In this document: one piece after another, positions 11,426-24,984 of the stretch
Position numbering within the stretch: the stretch's first letter is position 1
Layout of the letters: every line of letters begins with the position of its first letter
Origin: Hydractinia symbiolongicarpus
Lineage: Eukaryota > Cnidaria > Hydrozoa > Anthoathecata > Hydractiniidae
Assembly (NCBI RefSeq): GCF_029227915.1
Contig: NC_079875.1
Span: 40,321,201-40,385,200, forward strand
DNA: 64,000 bases
Reading direction: 5' to 3'
Translations under genes and position numbers: made by a program
Notes under the pieces: model-generated
Database searches by the model: none
Told to the model about the DNA's origin: nothing
What the model saw: only the letters and a program-made list of their open reading frames with translations

Positions 11426-13798
11426 TGTGGTAGCGCTTCATTTAAGAATTAAGTTAAAAAAAGTCATTTTTTTATTGTGGGACCAATCCTAGACGTTATC
11501 GCACGCTGAGGAAATAGCGACAGTTTCAAAAACTACATTTCATTGTCTTTCTAACGGTGTCAGTCCGTTTGGGTTTCAACGGTTGTGTCACATATTCGTA
11601 CCAACATGTATTTAGCGATATTTTTTTGATATTACCAGGTTGCATCGCTTTTAACAATGAAATGATTGACTGTGGGACTTAATTGAACTAACTTTGGACT
11701 TTGTCCTGATAAATGTGAAAAATCAGACAATTGGACTCCAACAAATAACATTCTTCTTAATGATTGCCGAAACTCAGCGATTACACTGGGCTCTGTGGTA
11801 GCGCTTCATTTAAGAATTATGATAAAAAATCAGTTTTTTATTGTTGGACCAATCCTAGCCATTATTGCGCGCTGAGGAAATAGCGACAGTTTGAAAAACT
11901 ACATTTCATTGACTTTCTAACGGTGTCAGTCCGTTTGAATTTCAACGGTTGTGTCACATATTCGTACCAACATGTATTTAGAGATATTTTTTTGATATTA
12001 CTAGGTTGCATCGCTTTTAACTATGAAACGATTGACTGTGGGACTTAATTGAGCTAACTTTGGACTGTCACCTGATAAATGTGATAAAGGAGACTATTGG
12101 ACTCCAAGAAAAAACATTCTTCTTAATTTGACATGATTGCCGGAACTCAGCGATTACACTGGCCACTGTGGTAGCGCTTCATTTAAGAGTTTAGATAAAT
12201 AAGTCATTCTTTACTGTGGGACCAGTCCTATCTGTTATCGCGCGCGGAAGAAATAGCGACAGTTTCAAAAACTAAAATTCATTGAATTTCTAACGGTGTC
12301 AGTCCGTTTCAGTTACAACGGTTTGGTCACATATTCGTACAACATGTATTTAGCAATATTTTTCTGATATTAATAGGTTGCATCGCTTTTAACTATGAAA
12401 CGATTGACTGTGGGACTTAATTGAACTAACTTTGGACTCTGGCCTGATAAATGTGATAAATGAGACAATTGGACACCAAGAAATAACATTCTTCTTAATT
12501 TGACATGATTGCCGAAACTCAGCGATTACTCTGGGCTCTGTGGTAGCGCTTCATTTAAGAATTAAGTTAAAAAAAGTCATTTTTTTATTGTGGGACCAAT
12601 CCTAGACATTATCGCGCGCTGAGGAAATAGCGACAGTTTCCAAAACTACATTTCATTGACTTTCTAATGGTGTCAGTCACTTTGAGTTTCAACGGTTGTG
12701 TCACATGTTCGTACCAACATGTATTTAGCGATATTTTTTTGATATTACTAGGTTGCATCGCTTTTAACAATGAAACGTAGACTGTGGGACTTAATTGAAC
12801 TAACTTTGGACTGTGACCTGATAAATGTGATAAATGAGACAATTGGACTCCAAGAAATAACATTCTTCTTAATTTGACGTGATTGCCGGAACTCAGCGAT
12901 TACACTGGGCACTGTGGTAGCGCTTCATTTAAAAATTAAGATACAAAAAGTCATTTATTTATTGTGGGACCAATCCTCGCCGTTAGCCCGCGCTAAAGAA
13001 ATAGCGACAGTTTCAAGAACTACATTTCATTGACTTTCTAACGGTGTCAGCCCGTTTGAGTTACAACAGTTGCGTCACATATTCGTACCAACATGTATTT
13101 AACGATATTTTTCTGATATTATTAGGTTGCATCGCTTTTAACTATGAAACGATTGACTGTGGGACTTAATTGAGCTAACTTTGGACTGTCACCTGATAAA
13201 TGTGATAAAGGAGACAATTGGACTCCAAGAAAAAACATTCTTCTTAATTTGACATGATTGCCGAAACTCAGCGATTACACTGGGCTCTGTGGTGGCGCTT
13301 CATTTAAGAATTATGATAAAAAAGTCTTTTTTTTATTGTGGGACCAATCCTAGCCGTTAGCGCGCGTTGACGAAATAGCGACAGTTTCCAAAACTACATT
13401 TCATTGACTTTCTAACGGTGTCAGTCCGTTTGAATTTCAACGGTTGTGTCACATATTCGTACCAACATGTATTTAGCGATATTTTTTTGATATTACTAGG
13501 TTGCATCGCTTTTAACAATGAAACGTTGCCTGTGGGACTTAATTGAACTAACTTTGGACTGTGACCTGATAAATGTGATAAAAAAGACAATTGGACTCCA
13601 AGAAATAACATTCTTCTTAATTTGACATGATTGCCGAAACTCAGCGATTACTCTGGGCTCTGTGGTAGCGCTTCATTTAAGAATTAAGTTAAAAAAAGTC
13701 ATTTTTTTATTGTGGGACCAATCCTCGCCGTTAGCGCGCGCTAAAGAAATAGCGACAGTTTCAAGAACTACATTTCATTGACTTTCTAACGGTGTCAG
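11426..13798. repeat. distant second copy of 5080-7452 (c-a-b-d-e-f order)
   Basis: Class c (11554), a (11920), b (12293), d (12667), e (13041) and f (13415) occur in the same order as at 5208-7442, at an offset of about 6346 bp (17 monomers). The left limit is where the tail of the monomer at 11179 becomes the same as that at 4834. The right limit is near 13799, where GTCTGTTTGAGTTTC (7452 side) is replaced by GTCCGTTTGAGTTAC. Small differences include one extra T in the run near 11990 and AACGTAGACTG near 12776. Confidence 0.87.
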
Positions 13799-16027
13799 TC
13801 CGTTTGAGTTACAACGGTTGGGTCACATATTCGTACCAACATGTATTTAACGATATTTTTCTGATATTATTAGGTTGCATCGCTTTTAACTATGAAACAG
13901 TTGACTGTGGGACTTACTTGAGCTAACTTTGGACTGTCACCTGATAAATGTGATAAAGGAGACAATTGGACTCCAAGAAAAAACATTCTTCTTAATTTGA
14001 CATGATTGCCGAGACTCAGCGATTACACTGGGCTCTGTGGTAGCGCTTCATTTAAGAATTATGATAAAAAAGTCTTTTTTTTATTGTAGGACCAATCCTA
14101 GCCGTTAGCGCGCGGTGACGAAATAGCGACAGTTTCCATAACTACATTTCATTGACTTTCTAACGGTGTCAGTCCGTTTGAATTTCAACGGTTGTGTCAC
14201 ATATTCGTACCAACATGTATTTAGCGATATTTTTTTGATATTACTCGGTTGCATCGCTTTTAACAATGAAACGTTGCCTGTGGGACTTAATTGAACTAAC
14301 TTTGGACTGTGACCTGATAAATGTGATAAAAAAGACAATTGGACTCCAAGAAATAACATTTTTGTTAATTTGACGTGATTGCTGGAACTCAGCGATTCCA
14401 CTGGGCACTGTGGTAGCGCTTCATTTAAAAATTAAGCTAAAAAAATCATTTTTTTACTGTGGGACCTATCCTAGCCGTTAGTGCGCGTTGACGAAAAAGC
14501 GACAGTTTCAAAAACTACATTTCATTGACTTTCTAACGGTGTCAGTCCGTTTGAGTTAACACGGTTGGGTCACATATTCGTACCAACATGTATTTAGCGA
14601 TATTTTTCTGATATTACTAGGTTGCATCGCTTTTAACTATGAAACGATTGACTGTGGGACTTAATTGAGCTAACTTTGGACTGTCACCTGATAAATGTGA
14701 TAAATGAGACAATTGGACTCCAAGAAATAACATTCTTCCTAATTTGACGTGATTGCCGGAACTCAGCGATTACTCTGGGCTCTGTGGTAACGCTTCAATT
14801 AAGAATTAAGATAAAAAAATAATTTTTTTATTGCGGCACCAATCCTAGCCATTATCTCGCGCTGAAGAAATAGCGGCAGTTTCAAAAACTACATTTCATT
14901 GACTTTCTAACGGTGTCAGTCCGTTTGAGTTACAACGGTTGTGTCACATATTCGTACCAACATGTATTTAGCGATATTTTTTTGATATTACTAGGTTGCA
15001 TCGCTTTTAACAATGAAACGTTGACTGTGGGACTTAATTGAACTAACTTTGGACTGTGACCTGATAAATGTGATAAATGAGACAATTGGACTCCAAGAAA
15101 TAACATTCTTCTTAATTTGACGTGATTGCCGGAACTCAGCGATTACTCCGCGCTCTGTGGTAGCGCATCAATTAAGAATTAAGATAAAAAAGTCATTTTT
15201 TATTGCGGGACCAATCCTAGCCATTATCTCGCACTGAAGAAATAGCGGCAGTTTTAAAAACTACATTTCATTGACTTTCTAACGGTGTCAGTCCGTTTGA
15301 GTTTCAACGGTTGGGTCAAATATTCGTACCAACATGTATTTAGCGATATTTTTCTGATATTACTAGGTTGCATCTCTTTTAACAATGAAACAATTGACTG
15401 TGGGACTTAATTGAACTAACTTTGGACTGTGACCTGATAAATATGATAAATGAGACAATTGGACTCCAAGAAATAACATTCTTCTTAATTTGACATGATT
15501 GCCGAAACTCAGCGATTACACTGGGCTCTGTGGTAGCGCTTCATTTAAGAATTATGATAAAAAAAGTCATTTCTTTTTTGTGGGACCAATCCTAGCCATT
15601 ATCGCGCGCTGAGGAAATAGCAACAGTTTCAAAAACTACATTTCATTGACTTTCTAACGGTGTCAGTCCGTTTGAGTTTCAACGGTTGTGTCACATATTT
15701 GTACCAACATGTATTTAGCGATATTTTTTGATATTACTAGGTTGCATCGCTTTTAACAATGAAACGTTGATGTGGGACTTAATTGAACTAACTTTGGACT
15801 GTAACCTGATAAATGTGATAAATGAGACAATTGGACTCCAAGAAATAACATTCTTCTTTATTTGACGTGATTGCCGGAACTCAGCGATTACACTGGGCTC
15901 TGTGATAGCGCTTCATTTAAGAATTATAATAAAAAAGTCATTCTTTTATTGTGGGACCAATCCTAGCCATTATCCTGCGCTGAGGAAATAGCGACAGTTT
16001 CAAAAACTACATTTCATTGACTTTCTA
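13799..16027. repeat. mixed monomers between HOR blocks
   Basis: Monomers start at 13789, 14163, 14536, 14910, 15282 and 15657. The one at 14163 is class f and lies 748 bp (two monomers) after the f at 13415. The one at 13789 shares AACAGTTGACTGTGG and CTTACTTGAGC with class e at 6694. The monomers at 15282 and 15657 foreshadow the next block (GGGTCAAATATTCG and CGTTGATGTGGG). No clean higher-order period was seen here. Confidence 0.75.
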
Positions 16028-17892
16028 ACGGTGTCAGTCCGTTTGAGTTTCAACGGTTGTGTCACATATTTGTACCAACATGTATTTAGCGATATTTTTT
16101 GATATTACTAGGTTGCATCGCTTTTAACAATGAAACGTTGATGTGGGACTTAATTGAACTAACTTTGGACTGTAACCTGATAAATGTGATAAATGAGACA
16201 ATTGGACTCCAAGAAATAACATTCTTCTTAATTTGACGCGATTGCCGGAACTCAGCGATTACACTGGTCTGTGTGGTAGCGCTTCATTTAAGAATTAAGA
16301 TAAAAAGTTATTTTTTTATTGTGGGACCAATCCTAACCAATATCTCGCGCTGAGGAAATAGCGACAGTTTCAAAAACTACATTTGACTGACTTTCTAACG
16401 GTGTCAGTCCGTTTGAGTTTCAACGGTTGTGTCACTTATTCGTACCAACATGTATTTAGCGATATTTTTTTGATATTACTAGGTTGCATCGCTTTTAACA
16501 ATGAAACGTTGACTGTGGGACTTAATTGAACTAACTTTGGACTGTGACCTGATAAATGTGATAAATGAGACAATTGGACTCCAAGTAATAACATTCTTCT
16601 TAATTTGACGTGATTGCCGGAACTCAGCGATTACACTGGGCTCTGTGGTAGCGCTTCAATTAAGAATTAAGATAAAAAAGTCATTTTTTCATTGCGGGAT
16701 CAATCCTAGCAAATATCTCGCGCTGAAGAAATAGCGGCAGTTTCAAAAACTACATTTCATTGACTTTCTAACGGTGTCAGTCCGTTTGAGTTACAACGGT
16801 TGGGTCAAATATTCGTACCAACATGTATTTAGCGATATTTTTCTGATATTACTAGGTTGCATCTCTTTTAACAATGAAACGATTGACTGTGGGACTTAAT
16901 TGAGCTAACTTTGGACTGTGACCTGATAAATGTGATAAATGAGACAATTGGACTCCAAGAAATAACATTCTTTTTAATTTGACGCGATTGCCGGAACTCA
17001 GCGATTACACTGGTCTGTGTGGCAGCGCTTCATTTAAGAATTAAGATAAAAAGTCATTTTTTTATTGTGGGACCAATCCTAACCAATATCTCGCGCTGAG
17101 GAAATAGCGACAGTTTCAAAAACTATATTTCATTGACTTTCTAACGGTGTCAGTCCGTTTGAGTTTCACCTTTTTTTTTAACATATTCGTACCAACATGT
17201 GTTTAGCGATATTTTTTTGATATTACTAGGTTGCATCGCTTTTAACAATGAAACGTTGACTGTGGGACTTAATTGAACTAACTTTGGACTGTGACCTGAT
17301 AAATGTGATAAATGAGACAATTAGACTCCAAGTAATAACATTCTTCTTAATTTGACGTGATTGCCGGAACTCAGCGATTACACTGGGCTCTGTGGTAGCG
17401 CTTCAATTAAGAATTAAGATAAAAAAGTCATTTTTTCATTGCGGGATCAATCCTAGCCATTATCTCGCGCTGAAGAAATAGCAGCAGTTTCAAAAACTAC
17501 ATTTCATTGACTTTCTAACGGTGTCAGTCCGTTTGAGTTACAACGGTTGGGTCAAATATTCGTACCAACATGTATTTAGCGATATTTTTCTGATATTACT
17601 AGGTTGCATCTCTTTTAACAATGAAACGATTGACTGTGGGACTTAATTGAGCTAACTTTGGACTGTGACCTGATAAATATGATAAATGAGACAATTGGAC
17701 TCCAAGAAATAACATTCTTCTTATTTTGACATGATTGCCGAAACTCATCGATTACACTGGGCTCTGTGGTAGCGCTTCATTTAAGAATTATGATAAAAAA
17801 AGTCATTTCTTTATTGTGGGACCAATCCTAGCCATTATCGCGCGCTGAGGAAATAGCGACAGTTTCAAAAACTACATTTCATTGACTTTCTA
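16028..17892. repeat. p-q HOR unit 1: p-q-r-s-r (five monomers)
   Basis: Monomers start at 16028 (p), 16398 (q), 16771 (r), 17144 (s) and 17518 (r). Class p has CATATTTGTACC and CGTTGATGTGGG (one C lost) and is 370 bp. Class q follows ACATTTGACTGAC and has GTCACTTATTCG. Class r has GGGTCAAATATTCG and GCATCTCTTTTAAC. Class s has a poly-T run in place of ACGGTTGTGTC. Confidence 0.88.
17144..17517. repeat. class s monomer with poly-T replacement
   Basis: After GAGTTTCA the usual ACGGTTGTGTCACATATTC is replaced by CC, nine T and AACATATTC (around 17167-17187). The same change is present in the monomers at 18637 and 20505 with nine T and at 19011 with ten T. The remainder of the monomer is ordinary. 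The identical replacement in four copies shows one origin followed by spread through HOR duplication. Confidence 0.92.
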
Positions 17893-19760
17893 ACGGTGTC
17901 AGTCCGTTTGAGTTTCAACGGTTGTGTCACATATTTGTACCAACATGTATTTAGCGATATTTTTTGATATTACTAGGTTGCATCGCTTTTAACAATGAAA
18001 CGTTGATGTGGGACTTAATTGAACTAACTTTGGACTGTAACCTGATAAATGTGATAAATGAGACAATTGGACTCCAAGAAATAACATTCTTCTTAATTTG
18101 ACGCGATTGCCGGAACTCAGTGATTACACTGGTCTGTGTGGTAGCGCTTCATTTAAGAATTAAGATAAAAAGTCATTTTTTTATTGTGGGACCAATCCTA
18201 ACCAATATCTCGCGCTGAGGAAATAGCGACAGTTTCAAAAACTACATTTGACTGACTTTCTAACGGTGTCAGTCCGTTTGAGTTTCAACGGTTGTGTCAC
18301 TTATTCGTACCAACATGTATTTAGCGATATTTTTTTGATATTACTAGGTTGCATCGCTTTTAACAATGAAACGTTGACTGTGGGAGTTAATTGAACTAAC
18401 TTTGGACTGTGACCTGATAAATGTGATAAATGAGACAATTGGACTCAAAGAAATAACATTCTTCTTTATTTGACGTGATTCCCGGAACTCAGCGATTACA
18501 CTGGGCTCTGTGATAGCGCTTCATTTAAGAATTATGATAAAAAAAGTCATTTTTTTATTGTGGGACCAATCCTAGCCATTATCCTGCGCTGAGGAAATAG
18601 CGACAGTTTCAAAAACTATATTTCATTGACTTTCTAACGGTGTCAGTCCGTTTGAGTTTCACCTTTTTTTTTAACATATTCGTACCAACATGTATTTAGC
18701 GATATTTTTTTGATATTACTAGGTTGCATCGCTTTTAACAATGAAACGTTGACTGTGGGACTTAATTGAACTAACTTTGGACTGTGACCTGATAAATGTG
18801 ATAAATGAGACCATTGGACTCCAAGTAATAACATTCTTCTTAATTTGACGTGATTGCCGGAACTCAGCGATTACACTGGGCTCTGTGGTAGCGCTTCAAT
18901 TAAGAATTAAGATAAAAAAGTCATTTTTTCATTGCGGGATCAATCCTAGCCATTATCTCGCGCTGAAGAAATAGCGGCAGTTTCAAAAACTACATTTCAT
19001 TGACTTTCTAACGGTGTCAGTCCGTTTGAGTTTCACCTTTTTTTTTTAACATATTCGTACCAACATGTGTTTAGCGATATTTTTTTGATATTACTAGGTT
19101 GCATCGCTTTTAACAATGAAACGTTGACTGTGGGACTTAATTGAACTAACTTTGGACTGTGACCTGATAAATGTGATAAATGAGACAATTGGACTCCAAG
19201 TAATAACATTCTTCTTAATTTGACGTGATTGCCGGAACTCAGCGATTACACTGGGCTCTGTGGTAGCGCTTCAATTAAGAATTAAGATAAAAAAGTCATT
19301 TTTTCATTGCGGGATCAATCCTAGCCATTATCTCGCGCTGAAGAAATAGCGGCAGTTTCAAAAACTACATTTCATTGACTTTCTAACGGTGTCAGTCCGT
19401 TTGAGTTACAACGGTTGGGTCAAATATTCGTACCAACATGTATTTAGCGATATTTTTCTGATATTACTAGGTTGCATCTCTTTTAACAATGAAACGATTG
19501 ACTGTGGGACTTAATTGAGCTAACTTTGGACTGTGACCTGATAAATATGATAAATGAGACAATTGGACTCCAAGAAATAACATTCTTCTTATTTTGACAT
19601 GATTGCCGAAACTCAGCGATTACACTGGGCTCTGTGGTAGCGCTTCATTTAAGAATTATGATAAAAAAAGTCATTTCTTTATTGTGGGACCAATCCTAGC
19701 CATTATCGCGCGCTGAGGAAATAGCGACAGTTTCAAAAACTACATTTCATTGACTTTCTA
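17893..19760. repeat. p-q HOR unit 2: p-q-s-s-r (1868 bp)
   Basis: Monomers start at 17893 (p), 18263 (q), 18637 (s), 19011 (s, ten T) and 19386 (r). Compared with unit 1 the third monomer is s instead of r. Two s monomers stand next to each other, a junction best explained by an out-of-register exchange between units. The part from 18637 recurs at 20505 (offset 1868). Confidence 0.88.
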
Positions 19761-21253
19761 ACGGTGTCAGTCCGTTTGAGTTTCAACGGTTGTGTCACAT
19801 ATTTGTACCAACATGTATTTAGCGATATTTTTTGATATTACTAGGTTGCATCGCTTTTAACAATGAAACGTTGATGTGGGACTTAATTGAACTAACTTTG
19901 GACTGTAACCTGATAAATGTGATAAATGAGACAATTGGACTCCAAGAAATAACATTCTTCTTAATTTGACGCGATTGCCGGAACTCAGTGATTACACTGG
20001 TCTGTGTGGTAGCGCTTCATTTAAGAATTAAGATAAAAAGTCATTTTTTTATTGTGGGACCAATCCTAACCAATATCTCGCGCTGAGGAAATAGCGACAG
20101 TTTCAAAAACTACATTTGACTGACTTTCTAACGGTGTCAGTCCGTTTGAGTTTCAACGGTTGTGTCACTTATTCGTACCAACATGTATTTAGCGATATTT
20201 TTTTGATATTACTAGGTTGCATCGCTTTTAACAATGAAACGTTGACTGTGGGAGTTAATTGAACTAACTTTGGACTGTGACCTGATAAATGTGATAAATG
20301 AGACAATTGGACTCAAAGAAATAACATTCTTCTTTATTTGACGTGATTCCCGGAACTCAGCGATTACACTGGGCTCTGTGATAGCGCTTCATTTAAGAAT
20401 TATGATAAAAAAAGTCATTTTTTTATTGTGGGACCAATCCTAGCCATTATCCTGCGCTGAGGAAATAGCGACAGTTTCAAAAACTATATTTCATTGACTT
20501 TCTAACGGTGTCAGTCCGTTTGAGTTTCACCTTTTTTTTTAACATATTCGTACCAACATGTATTTAGCGATATTTTTTTGATATTACTAGGTTGCATCGC
20601 TTTTAACAATGAAACGTTGACTGTGGGACTTAATTGAACTAACTTTGGACTGTGACCTGATAAATGTGATAAATGAGACCATTGGACTCCAAGTAATAAC
20701 ATTCTTTTTAATTTGACGTGATTGCCGGAACTCAGCGATTACACTGGGCTCTGTGGTAGCGCTTCAATTAAGAATTAAGATAAAAAAGTCATTTTTTCAT
20801 TGCGGGATCAATCCTAGCCATTATCTCGCGCTGAAGAAATAGCGGCAGTTTCAAAAACTACATTTCATTGACTTTCTAACGGTGTCAGTCCGTTTGAGTT
20901 ACAACGGTTGGGTCAAATATTCGTACCAACATGTATTTAGCGATATTTTTCTGATATTACTAGGTTGCATCTCTTTTAACAATGAAACGATTGACTGTGG
21001 GACTTAATTGAGCTAACTTTGGACTGTGACCTGATAAATATGATAAATGAGACAATTGGACTCCAAGAAATAACATTCTTCTTAATTTGACATGATTGCC
21101 GAAACTCAGCGATTACACTGGGCTCTGTGGTAGCGCTTCATTTAAGAATTATGATAAAAAAAGTCATTTCTTTATTGTGGGACCAATCCTAGCCATTATC
21201 GCGCGCTGAGGAAATAGCGACAGTTTCAAAAACTACATTTCATTGACTTTCTA
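19761..21253. repeat. p-q HOR unit 3: p-q-s-r (1493 bp)
   Basis: Monomers start at 19761, 20131, 20505 and 20879. One s monomer fewer than unit 2 reduces the unit to four. The p, q and s members match unit 2 closely, including shared rare bases such as GGGAGTTAATTG in q near 20251 and 18383. Confidence 0.87.
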
Positions 21254-22745
21254 ACGGTGTCAGTCCGTTTGAGTTTCAACGGTTGTGTCACATATTTGTA
21301 CCAACATGTATTTAGCGATATTTTTTGATATTACTAGGTTGCATCGCTTTTAACAATGAAACGTTGATGTGGGACTTAATTGAACTAACTTTGGACTGTA
21401 ACCTGATAAATGTGATAAATGAGACAATTGGACTCCAAGAAATAACATTCTTCTTAATTTGACGCGATTGCCGGAACTCAGCGATTACACTGGTCTGTGT
21501 GGTAGCGCTTCATTTAAGAATTAAGATAAAAAGTCATTTTTTTATTGTGGGACCAATCCTAACCAATATCTCGCGCTGAGGAAATAGCGACAGTTTCAAA
21601 AACTACATTTGACTGACTTTCTAACGGTGTCAGTCCGTTTGAGTTTCAACAGTTGTGTCACTTATTTGTACCAACATGTATTTAGCGATATTTTTTTGAT
21701 ATTACTAGGTTGCATCGCTTTTAACAATGAAACGTTGACTGTGGGACTTAATTGAACTAACTTTGGACTGTGACCTGATAAATGTGATAAATGAGACAAT
21801 TGGACTCAAAGAAATAACATTCTTCTTTATTTGACGTGGTTGCCGGAACTCAGCGATTACACTGGGCTCTGTGATAGCGCTTCATTTAAGAATTATGATA
21901 AAAAAAGTCATTTTTTTATTGTGGCACCAACCCTAGCCATTATTCTGCGCTGAGGAAATAGCGACAGTTTCAAAAACTACATTTCATTGACTTTCTAACG
22001 GTGTCAGTCCGTTTGAGTTACAACGGTTGGGTCAATTATTCGTACCAACATGTATTTAGCGATATTTTTCTAATATTACTAGGTTGCATCGCTTTTAACA
22101 ATGAAACGTTGACTGTGGGACTTAATTGAACTAACTTTGGACTGTGACCTGATAAATGTGATAAATGAGACAATTGGACTCCAAGTAATAACATTCTTCT
22201 TAATTTGACGTGATTGCCGGAACTCAGCGATTACACTGGGCTCTGTGGTAGCGCTTCAATTAAGAATTAAGATAAAAAAGTCATTTTTTCATTGCGGGAT
22301 CAATCCTAGCCATTATCTCGCGCTGAAGAAATAGCGGCAGTTTCAAAAACTACATTTCATTGACTTTCTAACGGTGTCAGTCCGTTTGAGTTACAACGGT
22401 TGGTTCAAATATTCGTACCAACATGTATTTAGCGATATTTTTCTGATATTACTAGGTTGCATCTCTTTTAACAATGAAACGATTGACTGTGGGACTTAAT
22501 TGAGCTAACTTTGGACTGTGACCTGATAAATATGATAAATGAGACAATTGGACTCCAAGAAATAACATTCTTCTTAATTTGACATGATTGCCGAAACTCA
22601 GCGATTACACTGGGCTCTGTGGTAGCGCTTCATTTAAGAATTATGATAAAAAAAGTCATTTCTTTATTGTGGGACCAATCCTAGCCATTATCGCGCGCTG
22701 AGGAAATAGCGACAGTTTCAAAAACTACATTTCATTGACTTTCTA
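21254..22745. repeat. p-q HOR unit 4: p-q-t-r
   Basis: Monomers start at 21254, 21624, 21998 and 22371. In place of s there is a t monomer, with GGGTCAATTATTCG and CTAATATTAC, that has the ordinary sequence rather than the poly-T run. The rest follows unit 3. Confidence 0.85.
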
Positions 22746-23862
22746 ACGGTGTCAGTCCGTTTGAGTTTCAACGGTTGTGTCACATATTTGTACCAACATG
22801 TATTTATCGATATTTTTTGATATTACTAGGTTGCATTGCTTTTAACAATGAAACGTTGATGTGGGACTTAATTGAACTAACTTTGGACTGTAACCTGATA
22901 AATGTGATAAATGAGACAATTGGACTCCAAGAAATAACATTCTTCTTAATTTGATGCGATTGCCGGAACTCAGCGATTACACTGGTCTGTGTGGTAGCGC
23001 TTCATTTAAGAATTAAGATAAAAAGTCATTTTTTTATTGTGGGACCAATCCTAACCAATATCTCGCGCTGAGGAAATAGCGACAGTTTCAAAAACTACAT
23101 TTGACTGACTTTCTAACGGTGTCAGTCCGTTTGAGTTTCAACGGTTGTGTCACTTATTCGTACCAACATGTATTTAGCGTTATTTTTTTGATATTACTAG
23201 GTTGCATCGCTTTTAACAATGAAACGTTGACTGTGGGACTTAATTGAACTAACTTTGGACTGTGACCTGATAAATGTGATAAATGAGACAATTGGACTCA
23301 AAGAAATAACATTCTTCTTTATTTGACGTGATTGCCGGAACTCAGCGATTACACTGGGCTCTGTGATAGCGCTTCATTTAAGAATTATGATAAAAAAAGT
23401 CATTTTTTTATTGTGGGACCAACCCTAGCCATTATTCTGAGCTGAGGAAATAGCGACAGTTTCAAAAACTACATTTCATTGACTTTCTAACGGTGTCAGT
23501 CCGTTTGAGTTACAACGGTTGGGTCAAATATTCGTACCAACATGTATTTAGCGATATTTTTCTGATATTACTAGGTTGCATCGCTTTTAACAATGAAACG
23601 TTGATGTGGGACTTAATTGAACTAACTTTGGACTGTAACCTGATAAATGTGATAAATGAGACAACTGGACTCCAAGAAATAACATTCTTCTTAATTTGAC
23701 GCGATTGCCGGAACTCAGCGATTACACTGGGCACTGTGGTAGCGCTTCATTTAAAAAATAAGATACAAAAAGTCATTTTTTTATTGTGGGACCAATCCTA
23801 GCCATCATTGCGCGCTGAGGAAATAGCGACAGTTTCAAAAACTACATTTCATTGACTTTCTA
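22746..23862. repeat. p-q HOR unit 5, ending in a hybrid monomer
   Basis: p (22746) and q (23116) are followed by a monomer at 23490 whose beginning is r-like (GGGTCAAATATTCG with TCTGATATT) but whose middle carries the p mark CGTTGATGTGGG near 23598. The p-q HOR ends here and mixed monomers follow. Confidence 0.82.
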
Positions 23863-24984
23863 ACGGTGTCAGTCCGTTTGAATTTCAACGGTTGTGTCAC
23901 ATATTCGTACCAACATGTATTTAGCGATATTTTTTTGATATTACTAGGTTGCATCGCTTTTAACAATGAAACGTTGCCTGTGGGACTTAATTGAACTAAC
24001 TTTGGACTGTGACCTGATAAATGTGATAAATAAACAAATGGACTCCAAGAAATAACATTCTTGTTAATTTGACGTGATTGTCGGAACTCAGCGATTACAC
24101 TGGGCACTGTGGTAGCGCTTCATTTAAAAATTAGGCTATAAAAAGTCATTTTTTTACTGTGGGACCTATCCTAGCCGTTAGCGCGCGTTGAAGAAAAAGC
24201 GACAGTTTCAAAAACTACATTTCATTGACTTTCTAACGGTGTCAGTCCATTTGAGTTACAACGGTTGGGTCACATATTCGTACCAACATGTATTTAGCGA
24301 TATTTTTCTGATATTACTAGGTTGCATCGCTTTTAACTATGAAACGATTGACTGTGGGTCTTAATTAAGCTAACTTTGGACTGTGACATGATAAATGTGA
24401 TAAAGGAGACTATTGGACTCCAAGAAAAAACATTCTTCTTAATTTGACATGATTGCCGGAACTCAGCGATTACACTGGCCGCTGTGGTAGCGCTCTATTT
24501 AAGAATTAAGATAAAAAGTCATTTTTTTATTGTGGGACCAATCCTAGCCAATATCTCGCGCTGAAGAAATAGCGACAGTTTCAAAAACTACATTTCATTG
24601 ACTTTCTAACGGTTTCAGTCCGTTTGAGTTACAACGGTTGGGTCACATATTCGTACCAACATGTATTTAGCGATATTTTTTTGATATTACTAGGTTGCAT
24701 CGCTTTTAACAATGAAACGTTGCCTGTGGGACTTAATTGAACTAACTTTGGACTGTGACCTGATAAATGTGATAAATAAGACAAATGGACTAAAAGAAAT
24801 ACATTCTTGTTAATTTGACGTGATTGCCGGAACTCAGCGATTACACTGGGCACTGTGGTAGCGCTTCATTTAAAAATTAGGCTAAAAAAAGTCATTTTTT
24901 TACTGTGGGACCTGTCCTAGCCGTTAGCGCGCGTTGAAGAAAAAGCGACAGTTTCAAAAACTACATTTCATTGACTTTCTAACG
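23863..24984. repeat. class f pair and neighbour, mixed
   Basis: Monomers start at 23863, 24236 and 24609. Those at 23863 and 24609 (746 bp apart) carry the f mark GTTGCCTGTGGGAC and a reduced AAACAAATGGAC or GACAAATGGAC motif. The monomer between them has CCATTTGAGTTAC and GGTCTTAATTAAGC. Only a weak two-monomer alternation is visible. Confidence 0.75.

Noticed and set aside
17161-17187. Poly-T run as a retroposon tail or mobile element insertion
   Set aside because: The change is nearly length-neutral, has no target-site duplication and no element body beside it.
23493-23734. Overlapping frames on both strands at the r/p hybrid monomer
   Set aside because: The overlap on opposite strands and its presence only in a hybrid monomer point to chance opening of a frame by the exchange, not to a gene.
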